From Corynebacterium glyciniphilum AJ 3170 (GTDB taxonomy: Bacteria > Actinomycetota > Actinomycetes > Mycobacteriales > Mycobacteriaceae), in contig NZ_CP006842.1 in assembly GCF_000626675.1 (NCBI RefSeq), forward strand, positions 558,001-622,000: DNA of 64,000 nt, in the 5' to 3' direction. Below the pieces are notes generated by a model. It did not search any database. It was not told where the DNA came from and saw nothing but the letters and a program-made list of their open reading frames with translations. The position numbers and the translations under genes are program-made. Shown here piece after piece: positions 20,259 to 29,605 of the stretch. Positions within the stretch are counted from its first letter, which is position 1; each line of letters starts with the position of its first letter.

Positions 20259-23200
20259 CGGTTGTCACCGTCCTTTCCCTTGTCGTTGCCGTCGTTACCG
20301 TCGTTGCCACCGTGAGTGTCCCGGTGTTCTCGTTTCGTCTTTTTCTTGTTGTTGCGTTGCTCCTCGGCGACAGCGGAGGGGTTCAACGGCACGGCGGATC
20401 CGCCAGCGGTGACCGCGACTTTTGAACCCGCTATCGCCTGGAGTTCGGGACGTTCTGCCATCGGTTTCGACGGCTCGACCGGGCTGGCCTTGGACGGCTT
20501 GCCGGCATCGGCCCCGGGACGGTCGCGACCTCCCAGAGAGTTGAGCACGATGGTGACGATGCCGATCACGGCGAGGTAGACACCGCCGTCGAAGAAGAGC
20601 GAGGAACTGAAGTGCTCGGACCCGATGTAGAAGTGGATCGGGGCGAGGAAGCTGCCCTCGAAGAAGCCGAAGAGACCCGTGACCAGCGCCAGTATGATGC
20701 CTCCGCCGACGAACTGGTAGCCGAGGTCAGCTCCTCCGATGCGCTTGGCGTTCGGTTGGACGAGGTACCAGAACACCAGCCCGAGGGCGAGCATCAGCGC
20801 AGCGAGGAAACCGCCGCCGGGTGCCTGGTGGCCTCGGTAGAGGGTGACCGCGGAGTAGACCACGAGCACAGCGAGGAAAGGCCAGATGACCTGGCGTCCC
20901 AGAATTGAGTTGAGGTGGGTGCTGCGCAGGTACTTCGAGTAGAAGGGGGCGAGCTCGGGAACCTTGTGGACATCGGGGAACTTCGTGGAGCCCTCCTTGC
21001 GGAAGAGCTCTGCCGTGGAACCGGGGCCGTATCCCGGCACCGGGGACTTCGGCACCGAAGAGACGATTGCGGCGATGACGATACCGGCCATTCCGAGAAC
21101 TGAAAGTTCACCGAGCGTATCCAGTGCACGGAACTCCACCAGGATTGCTGCCACGATGTTGTTCGCGCCGGAGACCTCCGGTGACTCACTGATGTACCAC
21201 ATGGCGAGTTCCGGACGCTCGTGGCGCCCGATGAGCAGCCAGACCCCGACGAAGACCACAAGACCGACGATCGCGGCCAGAGTGACGGCGAACTTCGTAC
21301 GGTTTTCACCTTCCTTGAGGTAGAGCCGCGGCTGATGACGTACGATCAGCATGAGGAAGACGGTCACGATGAACTCGACCATGAGGTTGGTCATGGCCAC
21401 GTCCGGGGCACCGAGGGTCAGCATGATCCAGGAGACACCCGCACCGGCCACACCGACCAGCACGACGGATCCCATCCTGGAACGTGTGGAGATGATCGCC
21501 ATGGTGACGAGGAACATGATGAGCAGTCCGGCGATGTCAGTGAGGTTGTCGATGCCCTCGACACGCGGCGGAAGGGCACCGAGCTGCTCGAGCCCACCGG
21601 GGCCGAAGAACGCGGAGACGGTGAGGACCAGGATCATGACGAAGATCCACAGCAGATGGCCGTTCGGGCTCAGGGTGGTTCCCAGGCGGCTGACGAGACG
21701 CCCCCACCTGCTGGCCAAGCGCAAGGTGAAAGCAATGAGCTCGTTGCCGGTGAAGGGGAACAGCCGGTGATCCTCCATCCAGTCCGTGTAGGCACGGTGG
21801 CGCAGGGCCACGAGAACGGCGCCGAGGATGATGACCGCGATGGTGATGTACAGCGGAATCCCGAACCCGTGCCACAACGCCAGGTGTGAATGAGACTCGC
21901 CGGCACCGATCGAACCGACGACCGAGTCCAGCGGGGAGTCCATTGTGGTGAGGAACAGGACGACAGGAAGGGAGAGGACACCGGGGATGGCGGCGGGGAG
22001 CCAGAAGGAGACGGGAGCTTCCTTGACCTCGTTGACCGGGACGACGTCGGCGGTGTCCACGGCGGATCCGGAATCGATGAAGGCCCCGATCAGGTACTTT
22101 GCGGAGTACATGAAGGTTGCCACGGCACCGACGCCGGCAGCGATGAGCAGGATGATCTCCCAGGATGGCAGCAGCGGAGACTCGGTGAAGGACTCGAGCA
22201 TGCCCTCCTTCGACACGAAACCGAGGGTCGGTGGGATGCCCGCCATACTTGCTGCGGCAATGGCTGCGGCGGTGAAGGTAGCGGGCATTCGGCGCCAGAT
22301 CGAACCGAGCTCGCGGATGTCACGGGAGCCGTTCTGATGATCGACGACGCCGATGACCATGAACAGTGAGGACTTGAACATCGCGTGAGCGGCGGTGTGA
22401 AGGACCGCGGCAGCGAGGGCGTAGGGAGTTCCGATGCCGATGGTGGCGACGATCCAGCCGAGCTGCGACACCGTGGAGTAGGCGGTCAGGCGTTTGAGGT
22501 CGGTCTGCTGGTAGGCGAAGACGGCGGCCATCACCGCCGTTGCCATGCCGGCGATGATCAGCATCAGGTTCCAGACCAGCACGTCCGAGAAGATCCCGGA
22601 GAACCGGAGCAGAAGATAGATGCCGGCTTTGACCACGGCAGCGGCGTGCAGGAACGCGGAGACTGGCGTAGCTGCCGCCATGGCTTCGGGGAGCCAGACG
22701 TGGAACGGCAGTTGTGCGGCTTTGGAGAATCCGGCGAGGGCCACGAGGACGGCGACGATAGTGGTGAGGGAGGCGTTTCCGCCCCAGACATCGCTGGCGA
22801 TGATCCCGGAGATGCTCGTGGTTCCTGTCGCCACGACGGAGATCCCCAGGGCGACCAGAAGGCTGAGACCACCGGTAAAGGTGAGGATGAGTGTCCGCAC
22901 GGCACCGGGTTCGCCGGTGTGCCCGGCACGGGCGATGAGGAAGAAGGAGGCCAGGGAGACGAGCTCCCACCCGATGAACAGTACGGAGACGTCATCGGCG
23001 AGGAACAGGAGCACCACCGAGAGCATGAATCCGGTCATCAGGACGTAGAAATTCATGATGTGCTCCCCGCGGTGAAGATACCGCGCGGAGTAGGCGAAGA
23101 CCGCTGCACCGATCAACAGGGCCAGCAGAGTGAAGAACATACCCAGCGAATCCATACGCAGGGCGAAATCGAGATTGGCCCCGTCACCACTGGCTCCGGG

Positions 23201-23401
23201 GACGATCCCTTCCACCCATGTGGCGGAGAAGACCGCGTCCTCCCCGTCTATGATGCCTCCGGCGTGGGAGAAGACGTAGGCGGCCACCCCGAGGAACACC
23301 GCGGCCAATGGCCAACCGGCGTTACGGTCGAGAGTTTTGACCAGGACCGGGGTTAGTGCGAGAGCTATGGCAAGCACCACAGGAACGACGATCAAGGTCA
23401 C
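20255..23401 (-). CDS. mrpA: Mrp antiporter subunit A fused to subunit B
   Basis: A 1048-residue membrane protein. Residues 1 to about 780 match MrpA (NuoL-like): TGFMLSVVLLFLADDVSVLFIGWELVSLASFFLI with the key Glu, and FSKAAQLPFHVWLPEAMAAATPVSAFLHAA with the key Lys. The last third, from about 780 on, matches MrpB (GHQAPGGGFLAALMLALGLVFWYLVQP), so the two subunits are fused as in other actinobacteria. A basic GND-repeat tail closes the protein. It is the first gene of the leftward operon and starts at GTG 23401. The complex would expel Na+ and support pH homeostasis. Confidence 0.94.
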   Translation of the reverse strand: MTLIVVPVVLAIALALTPVLVKTLDRNAGWPLAAVFLGVAAYVFSHAGGIIDGEDAVFSATWVEGIVPGASGDGANLDFALRMDSLGMFFTLLALLIGAAVFAYSARYLHRGEHIMNFYVLMTGFMLSVVLLFLADDVSVLFIGWELVSLASFFLIARAGHTGEPGAVRTLILTFTGGLSLLVALGISVVATGTTSISGIIASDVWGGNASLTTIVAVLVALAGFSKAAQLPFHVWLPEAMAAATPVSAFLHAAAVVKAGIYLLLRFSGIFSDVLVWNLMLIIAGMATAVMAAVFAYQQTDLKRLTAYSTVSQLGWIVATIGIGTPYALAAAVLHTAAHAMFKSSLFMVIGVVDHQNGSRDIRELGSIWRRMPATFTAAAIAAASMAGIPPTLGFVSKEGMLESFTESPLLPSWEIILLIAAGVGAVATFMYSAKYLIGAFIDSGSAVDTADVVPVNEVKEAPVSFWLPAAIPGVLSLPVVLFLTTMDSPLDSVVGSIGAGESHSHLALWHGFGIPLYITIAVIILGAVLVALRHRAYTDWMEDHRLFPFTGNELIAFTLRLASRWGRLVSRLGTTLSPNGHLLWIFVMILVLTVSAFFGPGGLEQLGALPPRVEGIDNLTDIAGLLIMFLVTMAIISTRSRMGSVVLVGVAGAGVSWIMLTLGAPDVAMTNLMVEFIVTVFLMLIVRHQPRLYLKEGENRTKFAVTLAAIVGLVVFVGVWLLIGRHERPELAMWYISESPEVSGANNIVAAILVEFRALDTLGELSVLGMAGIVIAAIVSSVPKSPVPGYGPGSTAELFRKEGSTKFPDVHKVPELAPFYSKYLRSTHLNSILGRQVIWPFLAVLVVYSAVTLYRGHQAPGGGFLAALMLALGLVFWYLVQPNAKRIGGADLGYQFVGGGIILALVTGLFGFFEGSFLAPIHFYIGSEHFSSSLFFDGGVYLAVIGIVTIVLNSLGGRDRPGADAGKPSKASPVEPSKPMAERPELQAIAGSKVAVTAGGSAVPLNPSAVAEEQRNNKKKTKREHRDTHGGNDGNDGNDKGKDGDNR

Positions 23402-23579
23402 GGTCTCATCAACACCTCACAGTTGTTCTGACTCGGTAGCCGCCCCGTGGTTCCTGCGGATCCAGCCTGGACCCCGGTAACCCTCATGCGACGGAGCCAG
23501 TTTATCAGGCGTGTCGCACACAGGTTTCGGCGGGACTTTGCAGTAGTGGCGGCCCGCGCAGGTTGTTACCATCGGGAGG

Positions 23580-24437
23580 ATGTCGCACACAGCATCATCC
23601 ACACCGACGTCACCGGCAATGCCCCTGGACCTTCCCGCACTCGGTTTCGGCACCTACAAACTTCGGGGCACCGAAGGTAGCGAGGCGGTCGCCGGAGCGG
23701 TGGAACTCGGCTACCGGCTCATCGACTCGGCCTACAACTACGAGAACGAAGGCACCGTGGGCGCGGGCATACGCGCAGCAGTTGAACGTGGGCACGCGTC
23801 CCGTGAGGAGATCATCTACACCAGCAAGCTCCCCGGTCGGTACCACGAGAGGTCCGCTGCCCTCGCCACGGTGGAGGAATCCTACTACCGTTCGGGCATC
23901 GGCCCGATTGACCTGTATCTGATCCACTGGCCCAATCCGAAACAGGGCCACTACGTCGAGGCGTGGAAAGCGCTGATCGAGGCCCGTGAACGTGGGCTGG
24001 TCAAGCACATCGGGGTGTGCAATTTTCTTCCCGAGCATCTGGACATCCTGGAGAAAGAGACCGGTGAGTTGCCGGAGGTGAACCAGATTGAGCTCCATCC
24101 TGCGTTCCCTCAGGTCGGTGCGTTGGAGTGGAATACGTCGCGCGGCATCATCACCGAAGGCTGGAGCCCCCTCGGACGCGGCGCAGCCCTGGATAGTGCG
24201 CCGGTGCGCAACGCTGCGCGGTCGCACGACGCCACCCCGGGCCAGGTGGTCCTGGCTTGGCACCGTGCGGTCGGGTCCCTCGCTATCCCGAAGGCTTCAA
24301 GCAGGAAACGACAGCAGGAGAACCTGGATTCCCTGAAACTGGACCTCACTGCGGATGAAATCGAGTCCATTACTTCGCTGGGCAATCCGGACGGCCGCCT
24401 GAAGGGGCAGGATCCCGCAACGTACGAGGAGTTCTGA
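23580..24437 (+). CDS. Aldo/keto reductase
   Basis: A 285-residue cytosolic NADPH-dependent oxidoreductase of the 2,5-diketo-D-gluconate reductase-like AKR group. LGFGTYKLRGTEG begins the barrel, and the tetrad residues are visible as Asp and Tyr in RLIDSAYNYENEGTVG, Lys in YTSKLPG and His in LIHWPNPK. The cofactor loop IPKASSRKRQQENLD lies near residue 240. Substrate unknown. It starts at ATG 23580, divergent from the Mrp operon. Confidence 0.9.
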   Translation: MSHTASSTPTSPAMPLDLPALGFGTYKLRGTEGSEAVAGAVELGYRLIDSAYNYENEGTVGAGIRAAVERGHASREEIIYTSKLPGRYHERSAALATVEESYYRSGIGPIDLYLIHWPNPKQGHYVEAWKALIEARERGLVKHIGVCNFLPEHLDILEKETGELPEVNQIELHPAFPQVGALEWNTSRGIITEGWSPLGRGAALDSAPVRNAARSHDATPGQVVLAWHRAVGSLAIPKASSRKRQQENLDSLKLDLTADEIESITSLGNPDGRLKGQDPATYEEF

Positions 24438-24510
24438 GTTCGTGAGTGCCTGACCCTCATCGAGGGAGAGGGCAACCAGTAGAACCAGTCGACCCAGTAG
24501 ACTCAGTGAC

Positions 24511-25209
24511 GTGACTACTCCTTTTTCGCCTCCCTACCGGCTCCGGCTGCTCAACGACTACGAGGTCGTCGTCGCAGGGCTCAGGACGATGCTTGCGCCC
24601 TACCAGGACAGGGTCCGCATCGTCGAGACGGATGTCGGCACCACCGGCCACCGTACGGCGGACCTGACTCTCTACGACACGTTCGGGCTGACTCAGGCCG
24701 ACGGCTGCGAGATCGACGAGGTCCTTCGCGACCCGGAGGCGGGCCACGTGGTGATCTACAGCTGGAACATGCAGGCGGACCTGATCCAGACTGCCCTGAA
24801 CAAGGGATGCAGGGGGTACATCGACAAGTCCATGGGTGCCGGTGTGCTGGTGGAATGCCTTGAGGCGATTGGTGCGGGAGAGGTGCTCGTCTCCGACACC
24901 GCGGAGATCATCGCTCCTGCGGAAGCTGTGGGTGTGCCCCCGACGGCGGCGGACCCGGCGCTCGCCCGGGGGACCTGGCCCGGCCAGGCCGAAGGGCTGA
25001 CCGCCAGGGAAGCGGAGATCGTCGCGCTGATCACGCGAGGCCTTACGAATGCGGAGATCGCCACCCGTAGCTACATCACCATCAACTCACTGAAGTCGTG
25101 TATCCGTTCCGCCTACCGGAAGATGGGCGTGGAACGTCGATCGCAGGCCGTGCGATGGGGGATGGAGCACGGTATGGTTCCGCCGAGAAGGGAAAAGATC
25201 GCGCAGTAG
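24511..25209 (+). CDS. LuxR-family regulator with atypical receiver domain
   Basis: A 232-residue DNA-binding regulator. Residues 10-130 resemble a response-regulator receiver domain: the phosphoacceptor-like Asp in LTLYDTFG and the Lys in YIDKSM are present, but the acidic pair at the end of strand 1 reads ND rather than DD. The C-terminal 65 residues are a GerE/LuxR helix-turn-helix (LTAREAEIVALITRGLTNAEIATRSYITINSLKSCIRSAYRKMGV). No histidine kinase gene is near, so it is an orphan. Start GTG 24511, followed by a strong terminator after the stop. Confidence 0.82.
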   Translation: MTTPFSPPYRLRLLNDYEVVVAGLRTMLAPYQDRVRIVETDVGTTGHRTADLTLYDTFGLTQADGCEIDEVLRDPEAGHVVIYSWNMQADLIQTALNKGCRGYIDKSMGAGVLVECLEAIGAGEVLVSDTAEIIAPAEAVGVPPTAADPALARGTWPGQAEGLTAREAEIVALITRGLTNAEIATRSYITINSLKSCIRSAYRKMGVERRSQAVRWGMEHGMVPPRREKIAQ

Positions 25210-25223
25210 GCTCAGAGACAGCG

Positions 25224-25271
25224 GAACCCCGCTCCCCGGACGCATACGGTGTCCGCGGGAGCGGGGTTCTT
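25224..25271. terminator. Strong intrinsic terminator
   Basis: GAACCCCGCTCCC pairs with GGGAGCGGGGTTC, with inner GGAC/GTCC pairing, and TT follows. It separates the LuxR-type gene from the convergent GlsB-like gene. Confidence 0.85.
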
Positions 25272-25297
25272 CTACTGCGCAGCAGGTGGATCTGCAG

Positions 25298-25597
25298 CTA
25301 CCTTTTGCGGGTGAGGAGGCCGACGATCCCCAGCAGGATCACCGCGCCGACCAGGCAGGTGATGAAGCTGAATATGATGCCGCCGCCGGCGACGTCTACG
25401 CCGAACAGTGTCAGCAGCCAGCCTCCGAGGAAGCCGCCGATGACACCGACGACGATGTTGAGGATGATCCCCATGGACGCGTCGGTGCCCATGATCTTCG
25501 AGCCGATCCAGCCGGCGAGACCGCCGACGATGATCCAGCCGATGAAGCTCAGCGCCGGTGCTGAGTCTGCCGCGAGGATTAGCGTGGTGGATTCCAT
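25298..25597 (-). CDS. GlsB/YeaQ/YmgE family small membrane protein
   Basis: A 99-residue protein with three glycine-rich helices typical of the transglycosylase-associated/GlsB family: FIGWIIVGGLAGWIGSKIMG, then IILNIVVGVIGGFLGGWLL and a final helix before a TRKR end. Family members are stress-induced membrane proteins of unknown mechanism. It lies 57 bases downstream of a CsbD-like gene on the same strand, another stress-type gene, so they may share induction. Confidence 0.88.
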   Translation of the reverse strand: MESTTLILAADSAPALSFIGWIIVGGLAGWIGSKIMGTDASMGIILNIVVGVIGGFLGGWLLTLFGVDVAGGGIIFSFITCLVGAVILLGIVGLLTRKR

Positions 25598-25654
25598 GTC
25601 ATTCTCCGTTCATGAAGCGTCAGATGGTGCCCACGGACGGATGTCCGCGATGCC

Positions 25655-25852
25655 CTAATTTCCGGTGACCTTATTGATTCCCTCGGAAACCTTGTCCTTG
25701 GCATTCTCGGCAGCGTCCTTAACGCTGGATTTTGCCTGATCGGTCTTTCCGTCGCCCTTGAGGCGATCGTTGTCAGTGGCTTCACCAGCAGCTTCCTTGG
25801 CTTTCCCGGTGGCGTCCTCTGCCTTGTTCTTGATCTTGTCGTCGAGTCCCAT
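25655..25852 (-). CDS. CsbD family stress protein
   Basis: A 65-residue hydrophilic protein rich in Lys, Ala, Asp and Gly with the CsbD pattern GLDDKIKNKAEDATGKAKEA and a second half-repeat KGDGKTDQAKSSVKDAAENA. CsbD proteins are made in large amounts under general stress control in other bacteria; the molecular role is unknown. GAAAGGAG lies before ATG 25852. The 220 bases upstream hold its promoter region and no other gene. Confidence 0.88.
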   Translation of the reverse strand: MGLDDKIKNKAEDATGKAKEAAGEATDNDRLKGDGKTDQAKSSVKDAAENAKDKVSEGINKVTGN

Positions 25853-26072
25853 GAGGGTTTCTCCTTTCGATCGTCGAAAACTATGTCAGTGCCCGAGTGT
25901 ACGTGAATAACACGGCGTTGTGGGAAATGGAAGGAAAGAAATATTTTCCATTGGTGCTGATCAAAGTGCGTTGACACATACGGAAACTGCCGATCCGAAT
26001 TTCGATAAAACGGGTCGACTGTGGCGGGTGATGCATGGAAATAACTAGACGATAATTCTGGGTTCTCCTTGC

Positions 26073-26843
26073 CTAGGTCTCGACCGTGGGTTCTCCGGTT
26101 GGTTCCGTCCGGGGCTCCTGGATGTCCATCTCGCGCAGATAGTCGGCGAAGCCGCCTGATACCCGGCTCGTCCGGCGGGCGGACGTGAGAACACGACCGC
26201 GGTCCGTCGCCGTCCACGGGACGCCGAGGTCCTTGAGCAGGCGTACCGTCGCCACATCCTCTCCCACCGGCAGCCCCGCGAACCCTCCGACGGCGAGCAG
26301 CCTGTCGAGTCGCACACCGAGATTCGCACCGTGCACGGCGACATGGTTCTCACCCAGGGTGTGCCGGGCCGACCACAACCGGACGGTCTCCGAATCAGGA
26401 GATTCATCAGGGGTCACCGTCCCGATGACCAGGTCGTGACCGGCATCTGCATCATCGCGCTGGCACGAGAGCCACTGGGGCGGGACCAGGGAGTCAGCGT
26501 CCGTGTGCGCCGTCCAGTGGCGTTCAAGCGCGATACCGGTGGACGCGCCCCAGGTCGTGGCATCTGCCACGCCGGCGTTGCGCACCGCACCGATGTGGGC
26601 GAAGTAGCCGGACAGGGTCCGGATTTCCAGGTCGGCGCAGCAGCCCCGTACGTCCTCCACCTGCTTCTCGCTGGAGTCTGTGCACCGGTCGAAGACCACG
26701 GTCAACGAGACCGGGAGATCCACCTGCCGTGCCGCGTCCGCGATTGCGTGGACGGCGGCACCAACGGTGGCGGCTTCATTGTGCACCGGCACGATGACGG
26801 ACATCGCCGCCACAGCACAGGAGGTCTCCGCTGCGTACGTCAC
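26073..26843 (-). CDS. Family 2 glycosyltransferase
   Basis: A 256-residue GT-A glycosyltransferase. The N-terminal MSVIVPVHNEAATVGAAV fits the nucleotide-binding strand; TAHTDADSLVPPQWL gives the metal-binding DxD-like DAD; and GLPVGEDVATVRLL matches the acceptor-side ED motif. It would transfer a sugar from a nucleotide donor, acceptor unknown. The start overlaps the stop of the PIG-L/methyltransferase gene by 4 bases, so the three-gene set is a coupled operon. Confidence 0.85.
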   Translation of the reverse strand: MTYAAETSCAVAAMSVIVPVHNEAATVGAAVHAIADAARQVDLPVSLTVVFDRCTDSSEKQVEDVRGCCADLEIRTLSGYFAHIGAVRNAGVADATTWGASTGIALERHWTAHTDADSLVPPQWLSCQRDDADAGHDLVIGTVTPDESPDSETVRLWSARHTLGENHVAVHGANLGVRLDRLLAVGGFAGLPVGEDVATVRLLKDLGVPWTATDRGRVLTSARRTSRVSGGFADYLREMDIQEPRTEPTGEPTVET

Positions 26844-28210
26844 CGGCCGTCACCCCTGTAGGATGGGTGAGACCACATGACGATCTCGACGTTCCGGTCC
26901 GTGATCCGTAGCGACTCCGGCAGGTCGAGGGTCTCGGCGAGGACGGTATGGACGGCCGTGGCATCCAGCGGCCAGCCGACGACCGGATGCCGCCAGTGGC
27001 AGGCGAGGACGACCGGCGCGCCTGAATCCCGGATTCTGCGTGCGAGGACCCGCATCCGTCCCGGGCTGAGGAAGTACCCTGTTTCCGAGAGCACCACCAG
27101 GTCGGGGTGCAGCTCACCGTCGGTGGAGCCCGGATCGGACGGCCACTGCTCCGGTACCCGGCACTGCCGAAAGTCCACCCGCGGATCCTGGATGGTGCGG
27201 CGGGCCTCGGCAAGGGCGGCCGGACTGTCGTCGGCAGCGATGACCCGGTCGCAGTGGTCGGCGAGCTCAGCGGCGAGGGTGCCGACAGAGCATCCGATCT
27301 CGAGAATCGTCCCGGTGTGACGGTGCGGCAGCGCAGCCACGGTGAGTGCCCGTTTGCGAGCCTCGTACCAGCTGTTCCGGGTGGACCAGGGGTCGCGGGA
27401 CTGTCGGTGCAGATCGTCGAGAGAGGAGTCTGCGCCAGAAATCGTCCGGATGAACGTCTCGGTCACGCGGGAGAAGTGTAAAAGTACCCCGTGGTTCAGG
27501 AGCGCCTCATTGCCGGGTTCCGGTCCGAGCGGTCGCACCTGAGACTCGTGGGTTGTGATCGCGGCCTGCTTGGATGCCCTGGCCGGCTCATCCAGTCTCA
27601 GCGAGAACAGTCCTCCGTCCTGGGAGAGCATCGGAAGGTCGGACGGGGACGCCCAATGCCAGAACCACAGCGGTGCTTCCAGATGAACGGCATCGGTGCG
27701 CCAGGCTGCCGTGGATGCGGCGAGTGCGGCTGCATGGTGGTCCGGATGACGGTCACCGCGCCACGTCGAGATGAGCAGGCAACCGGAGCCGTCGCCGACG
27801 GCCTCGACGACGGCCGCTGTCATCGAGTCGGTGTTCTGTGCGGTCTTTCCGTCCGGCAGGCCCAGGAAACGCAGGTGTGCCTGTGGAGCGAGGCGTGTCA
27901 CCGCCGAGGTGCATTCACAGCGACGAAGGGGTGCGAGGTCCTCCGGAGAGTGCGTGGGAGAGCCGGGATGGGAGGCTTCCCCGTCGGTGGCGACGACGAC
28001 GTTGACGGACATGCCCTGCGTGGCGGCCATCGCGATGAGACCACCGCACATGAGGGTTTCATCGTCCGGGTGTGCCGCCAACACCACGAGTCGGCTGAAC
28101 TCCATCAGCTCCAGCGGATCCGGGGGCCCGCAGGCGACCACGTTCGCCGCCTGCCACGCAGATTCGTCAGTGCCGCGGTCACGGTGGTCGAAAGACGCCA
28201 TCGTCATCAT
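26840..28210 (-). CDS. Fusion of PIG-L deacetylase and SAM methyltransferase
   Basis: A 456-residue bifunctional protein. Residues about 40-220 are a PIG-L/LmbE zinc deacetylase: AHPDDE at 46-51 and HPDHH at 155-159 supply zinc ligands. From about 270 a class I SAM-dependent methyltransferase follows, with motif I ILEIGCSVGTLAAEL near residue 305, of the NodS-like type. Deacetylating and then methylating an amino-sugar or similar group is inferred. Its ATG overlaps the stop of the acyl-CoA-dehydrogenase-like gene by 4 bases. Confidence 0.88.
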   Translation of the reverse strand: MMTMASFDHRDRGTDESAWQAANVVACGPPDPLELMEFSRLVVLAAHPDDETLMCGGLIAMAATQGMSVNVVVATDGEASHPGSPTHSPEDLAPLRRCECTSAVTRLAPQAHLRFLGLPDGKTAQNTDSMTAAVVEAVGDGSGCLLISTWRGDRHPDHHAAALAASTAAWRTDAVHLEAPLWFWHWASPSDLPMLSQDGGLFSLRLDEPARASKQAAITTHESQVRPLGPEPGNEALLNHGVLLHFSRVTETFIRTISGADSSLDDLHRQSRDPWSTRNSWYEARKRALTVAALPHRHTGTILEIGCSVGTLAAELADHCDRVIAADDSPAALAEARRTIQDPRVDFRQCRVPEQWPSDPGSTDGELHPDLVVLSETGYFLSPGRMRVLARRIRDSGAPVVLACHWRHPVVGWPLDATAVHTVLAETLDLPESLRITDRNVEIVMWSHPSYRGDGR

Positions 28211-29289
28211 CGCCCACCCCAGACCGTGGGAAGGCCGTCGAGGGTGTGGGAGCCCACGGTGGCGAGATCCTTCTCGGGTTTGTGCTGACGCAGGTAGACC
28301 TGGAGATCTGCGACACGGCGTGCGTAGTCGTCGTCACCGGTCAGCGGTGCGGGTCCGAGGGCGTGCAGAACGCTGGTGAGGGTCATCTCGCACGCGTCGT
28401 GGACGATCCCGCGGACGCGGAGCACTTCAGCCCATTCGGGACCGCGGCCGTCGTCTTCCCGGTCAGCCTGCGCGGCGACCTGGTCGAGAACGGCACCGGC
28501 AGCGGACAGCACGGAGTCGCAGCGGCCCAGGTGCCACAGACTGATCTGGTCGACTCCCGCTCCGGGAGTGCCCGAATCAGCAGTCTCGGCCCGGTGCGAC
28601 AGATGCATGTGCAGTGTCTGGGCCAGAGCCGTGGCGGCGCCCCACCACACCGCGGCAACGCCGACGCCGCCGAGGGCGAATCCAGGACGCGTCAGGTACC
28701 ACTCTTCGGGGCCGACGTCATGGGCATGGACCGTCTCGAAGTCCAGGGTGACTGTCTCGACGTCGCGCAGACCGCGAGAGACCCACGGTGCATCGGCGAC
28801 AGTCACCCCATCCTCGTCGAGACGGACAGCGAAAAGGGTGCGTCCGGTGTCCGAGGTCCAGGCACTGACGAGAGCATGACTCAGCGACCCCGCCAGCGAA
28901 CACCACGGCTTTCGGCCTGTGAGACGCCAACCGCCCTCCGGGTCGCGTTCGGCACGCAGCGGCACGTCGCCGCCTTCCGCGGCAAAGACACCCCAGGTTG
29001 ATCGTTCGGGGACGAAGATCACCGGATTGAATTCCCGTGCCTGATCGAGGATCCCGAGTGCATCGAGGTGTGGCTCCACGGCCCGTGCCACCGTCAGGTC
29101 AAGGGCACCGAGTTCGGCCAGACCCTGCCACAGCCGCCGCGCGTTACCGGGCGACTGCAGCCCGAGAGCTGTCCGGATCGAGGGCGCCAGGTCCAGGGCC
29201 TTGCGTGCATCCCCCCGTGCCCAACGGACCTTGGACTGAAGCGACACCGGAAGGACATGGTGTTCGCCGTACGGGGTGAAACGCGTCAT
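28207..29289 (-). CDS. Acyl-CoA dehydrogenase-like protein
   Basis: A 360-residue protein with acyl-CoA dehydrogenase features: FAAEGGDVPLRAERDPEGGWRLTGRKPWCSLAGSLSHALVSAW, the flavin-side strand in the middle domain, and an all-helical C-terminal half. The catalytic Glu cannot be placed with certainty. I set the start at ATG 29289, since an upstream in-frame extension would run into the tRNA gene. It heads a three-gene operon with the PIG-L/methyltransferase fusion and the glycosyltransferase. A role in fatty acid oxidation is not indicated by this context. Confidence 0.8.
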   Translation of the reverse strand: MTRFTPYGEHHVLPVSLQSKVRWARGDARKALDLAPSIRTALGLQSPGNARRLWQGLAELGALDLTVARAVEPHLDALGILDQAREFNPVIFVPERSTWGVFAAEGGDVPLRAERDPEGGWRLTGRKPWCSLAGSLSHALVSAWTSDTGRTLFAVRLDEDGVTVADAPWVSRGLRDVETVTLDFETVHAHDVGPEEWYLTRPGFALGGVGVAAVWWGAATALAQTLHMHLSHRAETADSGTPGAGVDQISLWHLGRCDSVLSAAGAVLDQVAAQADREDDGRGPEWAEVLRVRGIVHDACEMTLTSVLHALGPAPLTGDDDYARRVADLQVYLRQHKPEKDLATVGSHTLDGLPTVWGGR

Positions 29290-29373
29290 CCGTCCAACGC
29301 TAGGAGAACGCTGAGGCGCAGGACACACCCCTGAGGGTGGGATCGTGTGTAGCTTACAGCGGCATGTGGATGA

Positions 29374-29415
29374 GAAAAACACCCTCCGTCCTGCCTGCGC
29401 AGGTCGGAGGGTGTT
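29374..29415 (-). terminator. Terminator of the tRNA-Pro gene
   Basis: AACACCCTCCG and CGGAGGGTGTT form an 11-base-pair stem with further inner pairing; read on the minus strand it ends in a T run. It lies just downstream of the tRNA. Confidence 0.85.
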
Positions 29416-29425
29416 CCTCTGGCTG

Positions 29426-29499
29426 TCGGGGTAGCGGGATTTGAACCCACGACCTCTTCGTCCCGAACGAAGCGCGCTGCCAAGCTGCGCCATACCCCG
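29426..29499 (-). tRNA. tRNA-Pro (anticodon CGG)
   Basis: A complete cloverleaf can be folded on the minus strand: acceptor CGGGGTA/TACCCCG, a D arm with AGCTTGGCAGC, anticodon stem CTTCG/CGAAG with loop TTCGGGA (anticodon CGG), and a T arm with GGTTCAAATCC. The discriminator is A, and CCA is not encoded. It decodes CCG, a common proline codon at this GC content. A terminator follows. Confidence 0.95.
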
Positions 29500-29605
29500 G
29501 TCTGGAACGGCACACCTCATCCCTCGCGGGAATCACTGTGTCGCAACAGATAAGCACTATAGACCGACATCCGGCCTGCTGGCAAAACAGCTGTACACGC
29601 CGGTG

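Noticed and set aside
21221..21889. Plus-strand frame inside mrpA
   Set aside because: It is antisense to the well-supported fused mrpA/B gene and is rich in Asp/Glu/His/Gly as expected for a shadow.
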